From positions 48,168,786 to 48,232,785 of the forward strand of contig OY755046.1 of the NCBI GenBank assembly GCA_963576565.1: 64,000 bases of DNA, read 5' to 3'. The stretch is from Aspidapion aeneum (taxonomy: Eukaryota > Arthropoda > Insecta > Coleoptera > Brentidae). The notes beneath the pieces are model-generated. The model made no database searches. It had not been told where the DNA came from and saw nothing but the letters and a program-made list of their open reading frames with translations. Position numbers and translations under genes: made by a program. Below, piece after piece: positions 54,481 through 64,000 of this stretch. Numbering within the stretch: the stretch's first letter is position 1; every line of letters begins with the position of its first letter.

Positions 54481-55660
54481 ATCTATATCTTTAAGTTACC
54501 GTTCTTAATAATTTTGCAGTTAGCATGTGCACAAAATATCTTGTAGACATGAATGAATGCACTTTGTGTGAGCGGGAACGTTCCCATGCACCTTGCTGGG
54601 CCCGTTGTACCCCACTATCCACTGTGTCAGCCCTAAGAACCCGCCGCCTTGGCAAAGGAGCAGATTTTTCTGGGTTGAAACTTCCTGACATCGCCTGGGC
54701 TAAGCACACAGCTTTCCAAAAGCCAGAGTCTTATAACGGCGAGTGCAGAGCGCTCGGTTATGATATGTAAAGGGGATTATTCGTCCTCCGTACATCAACG
54801 ACACTCCGAGTCTTCATCGATTCCCAGAATGGTAAGGTGTTTATTTAGGCGACAGTGTCGTGTCAAGAGCCCTGTCGCCAGTTTCATATCTTTTCTCCCG
54901 AGTGTGAGAAAAGACCTCGCTCTGGAGGTGCTCACCTCCCCTATAAGGAGCTTGGGATGCCTCATTCCGTCCGTGTCTTCCCAGAGCGCTTGAGAGCGCC
55001 TGTTTAAGTCACATTTTGGGGTCGTCATGGCAAGACACTCCGGGATGACTACCATGAGTTCCGGCCCCTCTGGATTAGCGGATGACCCTATTTTAGCTAG
55101 TTGGTCAGCCTCCTCGTTTCCAAGAATGCTCTCATGTCCTGGAACCCAGAGGAGATCGACCTTATTGTGTCCTGCCAGGGTTTTTAGTACATCCCAACAC
55201 TCAGCTACAAGTGCAGAGCTTACTCTGGCCGATTTGATGGTAGCCAGTGCAACTCTACTGTCAGAGCATATATAGATGTCTTTCCTAGCAGAGATATTTC
55301 TAGGTTTTTATAACCACACAGCATGGTGTATACCTATGCTTGGAAAACAGTGGCATATTTGCCCAGAGCAAAATATAATTTCGCTCCTGTGGCTCTGCAG
55401 TATACTCCTGCTCCAGACCTCTTCCCCATTTTGGAGTCGTCTGTATACCAGACTACCCCATTCTGGGTGATAGGTACACACTTCCATTCCTTCCATACTT
55501 CCCTTTCGGGTACAGAGACCCTTAGAGGAGGCTTCGGTTTGATTTGTAAAGGTATCTTGTCCCGGTTCATATGATAGCCCTAGTAGGCGCTGTCCTCATT
55601 GCACCAGTAATTCCCAGGCATGCAAGCCGCCTGTAGGAATAGGTGTAACTCTGTTTTCAA
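54480..55660 (-). pseudogene. RNase H and C-terminal part of a non-LTR retrotransposon
   Basis: Minus strand: NGVVWYTDDSKMGKRSGAGV (about 55470-55410) begins the RNase H domain. Further on come frames with DSRVALATIKSARVSSAL-like content and, at 55055-54795, LATGLLTRHCRLNKHLTILG then EDSECR, the C-terminal region just before the C-x2-C segment. Several frameshifts. Same domain type as 6583-6750 but a different subfamily from 47270-48115. Confidence 0.7.
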
Positions 55661-55753
55661 ATCATTCCAATGCGCATCGTATCTCATTTACGTAACGTAC
55701 GTTACGTTTACGCATGTCGTGGCTATTAGTCCCTAGTGTGTTATGAGATACCC

Positions 55754-56500
55754 GCTATACAGGGTGTCTCTAAAAGTTCTGTACAAAATCTTAGCACATA
55801 TTCCTGAGGTCAAAGTAAGTCGATTTAATGCAAATTACCTTAGTTCAAAATTGCTCCGTTTCAGAGATACAGGGTGGTAAATTTAAAAATTAAATTTTTA
55901 AATTAAAAAATTTCATAAGCGAAATTGCCAAAATGCAAAAAACTTAAATAAAGCTTTGAGAACAATAGTCAGCAGAAAACTGACCGTTGCTATGACATTT
56001 TGCCAGTGTAAAACACTCTAGTGAAATAGTCATTCAAAATAATTTCATTATTCCGTTGCGGCATCGAACACTAAAAACGGAAGTATCTTGAAAACGACTT
56101 ACTTTAGCGCATGTTAACAAGAGTACCTTTTTGGTTTAAAAGGATTCAGGAAAACATTTTCTTCACAAAAAAAGTTAAAAGTTACACTGATAAAAAAGTT
56201 ATAGTCATTTTAAACTATAAAAAGAGCATTGTGAAGCGCCCTCTCACGGCCACAGTGAAAAGGTATCCATATTTAGGTTTCGCATCTTAAAAAACCCCCG
56301 AGTACCATTTTTTAAAGTAATGCGTTGAGAAATGTTCATAAATTTTAAGACAATCGACTTTTAATTTTTAAATTTACCACCCTGTGTCTCTGAAACGGAG
56401 CAATTTCGGACTAAGGTAAGTGGCTTTAAATCGACTTATTTTGACCCCAGCAATATATGCTAAGATTTTGTACAGACCTTTTAGAGACACCCTGTATAGC
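55754..56500. mobile_element. TIR element with GCTATACAGGGTGTCTCTAA ends, 747 bp
   Basis: Arms of about 145 bp: GCTATACAGGGTGTCTCTAA, GTACAAAATCTTAGCA, AGTCGATTTAA and TTGCTCCGTTTCAGAGA on the left, all mirrored on the right down to TTAGAGACACCCTGTATAGC. The 5' CAGGGTGT signature is shared with 19312-20849. No transposase frame. Confidence 0.85.
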
Positions 56501-56524
56501 CTTATAATGTGTTTGATTCAAATA

Positions 56525-56870
56525 CGTTAGAGCATAAATACATGTTCAAAAAATCGAAAAGTGAAGCCCTCATAGCTTGGTTTGGAAACATTGGCAAATT
56601 TAAATTCCCGGACGCAAATTTTTAAGTGCGCATGCGTGTGTTTAGTGGGACGACGCCATATTTGCTGTTTATTTACAGTTTGCGGTGTTTGGCGTTTGTC
56701 GAGTAACAGTATGGTTTTTTTTTGTGAAAAATGGGAAAAAATTCCCGTAAGATATAAGCGGTTTGTGGAAAAATGTCCAGGAGAAGTAAGGAAGCGCCAT
56801 TCCATAATTAAGTACTTGTATGTTTCTTTATAATTTGTTAATAAGTAGTTGAGAGAGATCTTTGAGATGT
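56525..56870 (+). repeat. THAP-like repeat family, copy D (3' truncated)
   Basis: Starts directly after the previous element. The exon-like segment at 56731-56807 reads MGKNSRKI, stop, AVCGKMSRRSKEAPFH. The family-wide flank ends at about 56870 rather than continuing 400 bp further. Dead copy. Confidence 0.45.
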
Positions 56871-57420
56871 CTAAAAACCAACAATTGGAAGATATAATTT
56901 TAAGACATTTTATGGATATCTGATGACGGTCGTAAGATGTGCAGACATTAAAACGATATGAACAGCAGCACTCTAATCAAAACATCAAAAACTGAGCCGA
57001 TGCCGCTCTCAACTCAATAATCTCAACATGTCACCCCTAAACGGTAGCATTTAAGCCCTATTCAGCCGGGTTATTAAGTTTAGATATGGCCCGGGGTGCG
57101 GCAAAAAAGTATCGAATATCTAATTACGATGGATTTTAGGCACAATAATTCGATAATAAGAGTGTGTACGCACTTTATAATAATTCTTGAAATCAATTGA
57201 GCGATGCTTGTTTTATTTTATATTTTGTAGTTTAAATGGTTTAACAATTATTATCAGTAGCTTATATATATATAGCTATGCGCTGTGGCAGTTCCTCCAT
57301 AAATCCATAAGAAATTTTACAGTACAGCCGTCAAAGGTGTGTGTGTGTGTGCACCTTAAATGAGTGCACTAAACAACTTGACGTTATCGGTCGGGTCGTA
57401 TTGTTTTGATTTCGACGATT
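56871..57420. other. Unassigned intergenic DNA
   Basis: No gene. Contains a short (GT)n run at about 57339-57352 and an AT-rich (TATA)n run near 57265. Confidence 0.35.
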
Positions 57421-57429
57421 TCGTAGTTA

Positions 57430-57670
57430 CGAAAATGGCGGAAGTTTCTAATTCTGATAGCACTAGCGTGCTAGAAGCAGTGGTAACGAGGCCTATCACA
57501 ACTGCAGAAGCAGAACGTTGTTTTTCTACTGTAAAGGGAATTAAAACTTAAAAGCACAATGGGTGATAATATATTAACTGTCCTCGCAATTTTATATATT
57601 AAGAAAAAAGGGATTGAAGAAATTGTAAAGATCAATGAATTCGTTATTAAAGAATTTATTTTAATAAAGG
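57430..57670 (+). pseudogene. hAT transposase C-terminal fragment with frameshift
   Basis: VVTRPITTAEAERCFSTVKG then IKT is the hAT dimerisation motif (TTAEAERCFS). One base shift after IKT hides the continuation LKSTMGDNILTVLAILYIKK. 57835-57875 (CACCGCCAATGTTTTACACC) may be its right terminus. A different subfamily from 39332-39559. Confidence 0.65.
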
Positions 57671-58091
57671 ACAGACAGACGCCTTTATTTTTAATACAAA
57701 ACGTGATTGTGAAATATAAAATGTAGATATGAAACATATGTTATTAACTAAATATCTAATTTTTTAATTATTTACTCTAAATTATATGATATAATGGCCC
57801 ATAAAGTTGAGCGTGGCACAAAATTCTTTCTTTTTGAGTGTGCACCGCCAATGTTTTACACCACGCACCGCAACTGGCTATGGGTCTTGTTAACACGAAA
57901 AACTCCAATATTAAAGATCTTAAAACTTAGGACTTTAGCCCCAGGGTGTAAGTACTAAGTGTATTTTTTAAAATTTTTACAGGTCAAATAACTGCAAAGA
58001 TTTGGTTTGGTTTAGTTCGGTTGATGCTAACGTGCAATAGCTTGATAAGCGTTTCTTATAAGTGAGTTTGATCTCACACTTTTATAACCAT
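57671..58091. other. Unassigned intergenic DNA
   Basis: Nothing recognisable; probably the 3' region of the hAT remnant followed by the truncation point of the next retroelement. Confidence 0.3.
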
Positions 58092-59009
58092 ATTTAATTT
58101 TCTGAAGTAAATAAAGGTCTTATACAAGGTTGCTGTATCTTGCCTACGCTCTTCAAGATATACTTGGAACAAGTTCTTAAAGTATGGAAGAGAAAATGCC
58201 AAAACATGGGAATTCCGTTGGACGAAACCACCTTGTATACTTTATGTTTCGCCGATGATCAGATAGTAGTGGCTCAGGATTATGATGACCTCGAATATAT
58301 GACACGAAAACTAATAGAAGAGTACAATAAGTGGGGACTGGAGGTTAATCTCAATAAGACAGAGTATATGTGTATCGGTGGAATGAAACAGGATCTAATC
58401 TTAAATACCGGGCAGCGAATTCAGTCCTGTGATGAGTATAAATACTTAGGTCTAAAAATTACAGCTGACGGAACACTAGACCAAGCTATAAAAGATCGAA
58501 ACGTACAAGGAAGAAAAGCAATAACTTTATTAAATGGAATAATTTGGGACCAAAGTATATCAAAACATAACAAAAAGCTTATATATAACACCATTGTAAA
58601 AAGTATTATTACATACGGCTCAGAAGTATGGCCAATCAAGGATAGAACAGAAAAAATGCTTTCCGCTACGGAGATGGACTATTGGAGAAGAGCAGCAGGG
58701 AAATCAAAAAGAGAAAGAGTTACAAATCAAAGAATAAGAGAAATTATGACAGTGGGTGAACGTACTTTAGTGGATGATATAAGAACAAAACAACTGGTGT
58801 GGTACGGACATGTACAAAGAATGAATGATGAAAGACTACCTAAACAAATACTACAATGGAAACCAACTTGCCGAAGAAAACGAGGACGGCCAAGGAGAAG
58901 CTGGAGAGAAGGAATAAACAGTGAAATAATAATAAGAGGCCTAGATGATGAATTATGGGCAAACAGAAACGAGTGGAGATTGGGTATCGGAAGACGTAGA
59001 ACGTTGTGA
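58092..59009 (+). mobile_element. 5'-truncated non-LTR retrotransposon, reverse transcriptase 3' half
   Basis: The longest open frame in the window (ATG-like start at 58140, but the frame is open from about 58092 with KGLIQG, the element usually written KG-RQG). In order: LPTLFKIYLEQVL, FADDQIVVAQD (the catalytic YADD motif with Phe), GLEVNLNKTEYM, YKYLGLKI, then the thumb and a basic C-terminus WYGHVQRMNDERLPKQILQW followed by RRKRGRPRRSW. This C-terminal signature is characteristic of RTE/Craw-like insect elements. The uninterrupted frame of about 300 codons suggests a young insertion, but the endonuclease and the first palm motifs are gone. Confidence 0.85.
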
Positions 59010-60980
59010 AACCGATAAATATATATAATTTTCTGAAAATCTAGGCCGTGCAGCCGTTGGATTCCATATAAAGTTGTCTCAAACTATAGTACTACCCCTA
59101 CCATGAAAACTGTAGAAATAATCAATGAGCAATGCAGTGGATATCACTCCGAATCGATAGTACGCAACGCCTGTTCCCTGCCATTGTAGTGCTGAGTAAG
59201 TGGGGGTGGTTCGGTTCGGTGTGTGCCGCTTGTCTGCTGGCGCCGTCGAACAAAGAGATTTTTACCAGTGGCCTATATGAGCGACAGAGTTGGACAATTT
59301 TTACATTGTTTCATGAAAAGAATCAATTTAAATTTGTGCCAGGCACGCCAGCCAGTTAGTGTGAAGTTACTCGTCTTATTCTTGGGCGTGGAGCATGTGC
59401 GCTTTAATTTACGCCCTCTAAATTACGCAATGAAAAAGATATTGTTCTATTTTTTAAGTGCAAATGAATAAAATTAGCGTCTTAAAAAACTCTTTTAGTG
59501 GTTTTTCGCTAGAGAAAAACTACAAAAATCACGCTGTCGTAAATTTAATAATAAAACTATTTGTGATAAAGATAATTTTTATAAACTAAGGGTAAGTTAA
59601 GTTATTATTTAAATTAAATCATCAGAATTTTTGATAAATGTTGAGAGTCATTTCATGGTGTAATTTGGGTATTTCTGGGTTAGTTTCTTTAAAAAACTGG
59701 GGTTAGAAACCCTAAAAATAGTAAACATATAAAACAAAACTATGAGCTCTTGGTTTTGCGCCACAAAAAAAAATTGATCGAGGTATGTTTTTTAACGAAT
59801 TTTGGGCAAAAATTTGACGCAGCACCCCGAATTTTGTTTTGAGTGGCTATCAAAATTCTGGCACTTTCATGTGAAATGGGCACGAGTCGCCACTGACATT
59901 TGATTTCCTTCGATGTTGGAAAAACGTTCCGACACTGTTTGAAACTCGTAAAGGGAACATTTTCAGCGATATTGAAGGAAAATTGGACGTTATTGGAAAA
60001 ATTGAGAGCCGAATAGCTTTCATTAGCGTCAATTTTGCGGCATACGAGCAGAAATACGATTCGAGCTCGGAAAAATTGGAAAAATCAAAAGGTTTTAGTA
60101 GGCGGTGTGTATATAAACAAAAATCAAATACGTAAGAGCTTATTTTTACGCGCATATTAAAATAATTTGCAAAATTCCCTGTTATTAATTCTCTGTTATG
60201 TATGTAACATATGTAAACCACTCCTTAAGAAAAACAGGCGTCTTAGGATTAAAAAAGGGGGCGGGCCGTCACACCTGACTGCACACCAAATAATATAAGT
60301 AGTAGCCTAGAGACTAGATTGTTTAGATTACACTTGAAAACGGTTAGAGATACTTACTACCCGAAACGGCGTGTTTAAAATTAATAAAGGCAATGGAAGT
60401 CCGAAATTTTATTTCTACTCAATAATTGTCTACGAGTTTCAAACAAAGAGTTGAAGAACGGTACAGATCCGGAATCAGCAATTTATTCAGAGGCTACGAT
60501 AAGACCAAAATTAAAGTGATAAATTAAGAAAAACATATGTAGGTGAAACCTATTCATGTTAGAATAAATAAACATCTAAAACGTACCCAATTAGGGGATA
60601 CTAGAAAAATCCGGTTTAGCGGATCATGCATGGACAAATGATCACAGGATTCAGTGGTCAGAAGGGAAAGGTTTGTATAAGGACATGATTAATGTATAAT
60701 GTAATTTGTACCCATTTGATCCACGAAAATAACCCACTATCCTCCACCCGGGGACTCGTTCGATTGAAGATCCCCCCCAGTGTAACGTCACTGAACAAAA
60801 CAAATTTTAATGATTTACACAATTAATATTTTTGTCAAAACTCTAATTTTTTAAATCTACGTCCAAACTTTTTTTCAGCTTATGTCCCATGGACTTTATT
60901 GATTTTTATATGGGACCATCTATTTCATTAAAATCGGGAAAGTATTTTTTGAGTTATGCGCGTTTAAATTAAGAAATAAT
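59010..60980. other. Intergenic DNA between the retroelement and the LRR gene
   Basis: No gene recognised. A 123-codon minus-strand frame (60221-59850) has no recognisable domain. 60735-60780 (CCACCCGGGGACTCGTTCGA) resembles 2960-2985 in the copia remnant (CCACCCGGCTACTCGTTCCG), so another worn LTR element may lie at about 60300-60800. Confidence 0.3.
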
Positions 60981-60983
60981 AAT

Positions 60984-60989
60984 TTTATT
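60984..60989 (-). terminator. Candidate polyadenylation signal of the LRR gene
   Basis: AATAAA on the minus strand (TTTATT on plus), about 97 bp after the stop codon at 61086-61088. Confidence 0.45.
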
Positions 60990-61085
60990 TGCTTATATAA
61001 AAATACATTAACAAAATATTTTACACTAAAATAATCTAATTTTTATTAATTTTATGGCACTGCTTGCATCACCACCTTAACAGTT

Positions 61086-64000
61086 TTAGAAATACTCGTC
61101 GTTATTCGTGGTCGCACTGTAAAATCTCCTGGAATAAGCTGCTGGTGAAGGATCGCACATACTAAAGATACCAAAGTACCTCTTTTGATAAGCGTAAATC
61201 ATAAAAAGAATTAGCGGAATTGCTATGAGAACACCTAAAAAAATTTAAAAATATATAAATATACATAAAATTCTATAAAACTTTATGGAAGAAGGCTATT
61301 TAAAACATTTCTAAAAAAATTTATTTTGCAAAAGTCTACAGTCTTGTCGCGTTTGCGTCCCAAACTAGCTTTCACTAGTGTCCCTAAAAAGTTTAAAAGT
61401 TTTTTTTTTCGGTAAATATGGTGCTACAAAAGAAAACTTTTGGTAAAAACGAAAAAAATTGATCCCAACCAACACCTTGCTGATTCTCTTCACTCAAGTC
61501 AAAAGCGTGATAGAATATGAGGTTTACTAAGTAACACTTTATATTTCCCAACAAACATTTAGCTAATCCTCTGCAGGTATCGCTCAGAGGTAGGGTCAGT
61601 TGCTGACTCTACAAACTATTGACTGCCTCCTAATGTTAACCGCTAGAATAACAGCTCCTGCTAAAGTCAAAACTATAGCGACAAGCGAAAGAAAATAGAA
61701 TGAAATTATTTTAGGTGCCAGGACTCTAGGCAATCAAATATAAGGTGAATTAGAAAAACTTAGAGCGTCGAAAAAATATATTGAATGAGAGTCAGTCTTG
61801 GGGGTACAATAAGAAGCCAATGAAAGCTCTGGGTAAGAAAAACCCAAAAAAGCGGTTCGAAAGGAAGGAGTTGAGACACGATGTAGTAAGCTCTGGATTA
61901 CGGACCTAATGCTAAATTTCCAAAGCACCTACTGTAGTGCGACCTACTACATATGCGGAATATTGCAGGAATTATAATTGGTTATATGGTCATTAGAGTT
62001 TGTTTAAACCTGTATCAAAGAAACATCTCAACATGTGGAATAAACTTAATCCACAGATAATTAGAGGACTACTCCATTACGGACTTCCACAAGCTGGTTC
62101 AAAAGACAAAACTAATGAAATGATTATCCTAAGAAAAGGACGACAGTACGCAATTGTCACTTGCACTTGAAGGATGAAGTAACAATCAAGGTTCCTTTAG
62201 CCGGTAATAAGTAAGGTTCCTTTAGCCGGTAATAAGTCAAGCTCCACAAAAAAAAACTAAGCAGATACCCATCAACCTTACGCTAGGTCTAGGACGCAAA
62301 GTGGTGCACTTATTTTATTTGAAAACCAGACGGGCCCCTCACACAAAAGTCTTGATTACTTTATATATACCTGCCAAAATTCCAACCAACATAACGGCAT
62401 CTTGCTCTGGCCTGGAATCATATTCGTCCAAACATCGCATTTTGTATTTCTTTTGGTAAAGCTCCATAAAAGTGTAACCAACCATTTCTATTGGTGCCGC
62501 ACATCTAAAAAAGATATATAACATAATATTTGATATTTGGTATTTTTAAAAATCTCGACTTATTGGAAGAAAAGTGCGAAGATAGATGAGCAGATGATAT
62601 TAAGGTAGATTTAAAGGCAACGAATGTAAAAACTTGAAGAAGGAAGTTTGAAGAAAAATGGAGAAACCTTTTTATTAAGCCAAAAATTCAAAAGCTAATA
62701 CTAAAATACAAGCGGATAATAAAGAAGGATATAAATACGCTTACCGAACTTGTGCAGCCTTCGTAGTATTCCTCATCTTGTCCAATTTAATCCAGACAGG
62801 CATTAGATCGTCAATAAGCCATTGGTTTTCACACTCACAAGTCCAAGGGTTGGCTCTGATATCCAAATCTGTTAATGAGTCCCATCTAGCTATGATGTCG
62901 CTGTCTAAATAGGCTAGTTTGTTGTTCCCGAGAAAGAGCTTAAATCAAAACGATAAATAACAATATTTAATAAGTATTTTTGCTATATTTTGGTGGGAAT
63001 AAAAATATTCACCGCCGATGGGCTCATAGTTTAGTGTCTTATTTATTGTGTCATCTTCAGTTATCCAAAGTAATTGGTTCTCTAAACACATTTTCACAGA
63101 CAAAGAATATGTGAACATAGAGAAAATATGCCAAAATACTTTTTTGGGATCACTTTACTATTGTGACCTTAATGGGGAAATCTTACAAAGACAGGCGCTT
63201 CCTTGTACGAGTTATAACTTCTTTATAAAGTAAGAAGACGCCATTTTCGCCCTTTGATAATAAAATGACAGTCGCTTGTCGTACTATTAATGGTATCATT
63301 TTATGTTGTAAGAAACTTCAATCAAAACATGGCATCCCACAGGGTTCTGTCTCTTAAAACTGTGTATCATTACGATTGATTAATAGTGCAGTGGCTAATA
63401 ATATGGCTTTTGTAATATTTACCATTTTTATAGCTGGCCAAATAGCACCTCCACTGACTTTGTTTGTCTGAGCTAGCGCAAATGGATCAATGGCATGTAA
63501 TTTTATGTTGTCACTAATGTGTAACTCTTCCAAACCTTCCAGACCTGCCAACGCACCTTTTTCAATACGTTCCAAGTTGGGCAAATAACACAGGTGCAGG
63601 ATTTTGACGGTTGACATCAAAGGGAAACCACTAAAAATAATTTAAAAAAATCTGAATTAGAAGGGAGATATTTTGTAGTGAGAATAAACCATAATAGATA
63701 TACTGGATCAGTTATAATCATCATCATCATTATTCTCATCTTTTTTATTATTTTCATCTATATCATCGTTCTTATAATTTTCATCGTTATCAGTAGCATC
63801 GTAGATATGATATGGATTCTTACTTTTCAGCAGTTAAGTTGACAAATGCCGTCTCGTTTAAATTCAAAACTGTCAAGTTATGGGCTTCGCCAAATGTGGC
63901 GGGGATTTTATCAATAGGGTTACCACTGAGATCTAATATTTCAAGATGGTAAGGCGTGTGGAGCATTGTATCTGGTAGGGTCTTGAGTTGGGTGTGAGCC
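61086..64000 (-). CDS. Leucine-rich-repeat single-pass membrane protein, 3' part (runs off the window)
   Basis: Five exons on the minus strand: >64000-63824, 63630-63423, 62938-62745, 62504-62371, 61234-61086; all GT-AG and phase-consistent. In order: LRRs (YHLEILDLSGNPIDKIP; LTVLNLNETAF; LPNLERIEKGALAGLEGLEE; LHISDNIKLHAIDPFAL; IKMLFLGNNKLAYLD; LTDLDIRANPW), a C-terminal cysteine cap (NPWTCECENQWLIDDL, later Cys in RCAAPIEM and RCLDEYDS), one transmembrane helix (AVMLVGILAGVLIAIPLILF, split by the last intron) and a short tail of about 35 residues ending NNDEYF. The topology implies an extracellular LRR domain for adhesion or recognition. No TIR or kinase domain follows, so it is not Toll-like. 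The signal peptide and start are outside the window. The ligand is unknown. Confidence 0.88.

Noticed and set aside
59850..60221. 123-codon minus-strand open frame
   Set aside because: No recognisable motif and AT-rich codon use similar to the flanks. It could be part of an unknown element but not a supportable gene.

Overview
This is a stretch of an insect nuclear genome, most likely a beetle (the beetle call is inference from the feel of the short-chain dehydrogenases, not proved here). The sequence is AT-rich. Its genes have GT-AG introns of 0.2 to 8 kb, and most of the window is transposable-element debris: non-LTR, copia-like and solo-LTR, hAT, P/THAP-like, and many small inverted-repeat elements. 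There is no bacterial feature, operon or CRISPR array.

Host genes. The left half carries three tandem, same-strand paralogues of a classical short-chain dehydrogenase/reductase (SDR), of the DHRS11 / insect farnesol-dehydrogenase type: gene 1 (401-8430, 5 exons, 248 aa), gene 2 (13682-21077, 6 exons, 250 aa) and gene 3 (29637-36243, 6 exons, 251 aa). All exon boundaries could be placed by comparing the three copies. Exon 2 is 235 nt in every copy and exons 3+4 sum to 224 nt, and all three read through without a stop. Gene 1 lacks one intron that genes 2 and 3 share. Gene 2 has Gly where the catalytic Ser should be and Ser in place of the Gly of NNAG. Gene 3 has a second, complete terminal exon 1.5 kb downstream, with its own acceptor, stop and AATAAA signal. 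At the right edge, on the minus strand, lies the 3' part of a leucine-rich-repeat single-pass membrane protein (61086 to beyond 64000, five exons seen).

Layout. 1-8.8 kb: SDR gene 1, with a copia remnant, hAT/TTAA MITEs and a TA-flanked element in its introns. 8.8-13.7 kb: satellite-like repeats with nested MITEs, then plain AT-rich DNA. 13.7-21.1 kb: SDR gene 2, its introns loaded with LINE fragments, a THAP-like repeat, a tRNA-like sequence and a nested TIR element. 21.1-29.6 kb: a foldback block, MITEs, two more THAP-like repeats and a minisatellite. 29.6-37.9 kb: SDR gene 3 with a CR1-like LINE inside a pentanucleotide microsatellite, a twin hairpin, and the duplicated last exon. 38-61 kb: gene-free repeat land with two large inverted structures (39.8-41.4 and 41.7-46.9 kb), a solo LTR, LINE and hAT remains and a 0.7 kb near-perfect palindrome. 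61-64 kb: the LRR gene.

How the genes relate. The three SDRs probably arose by tandem duplication and then diverged at the active site and C-terminus. Enzymes of this family oxidise or reduce isoprenoid and other small alcohols with NADP(H) (family knowledge). The substrates here cannot be read from sequence. The least expected signals are the two 50-bp perfect hairpins that each carry their own 8-bp target duplication, the gene 2 active-site changes, the duplicated terminal exon, and the four-copy THAP-like first exon.
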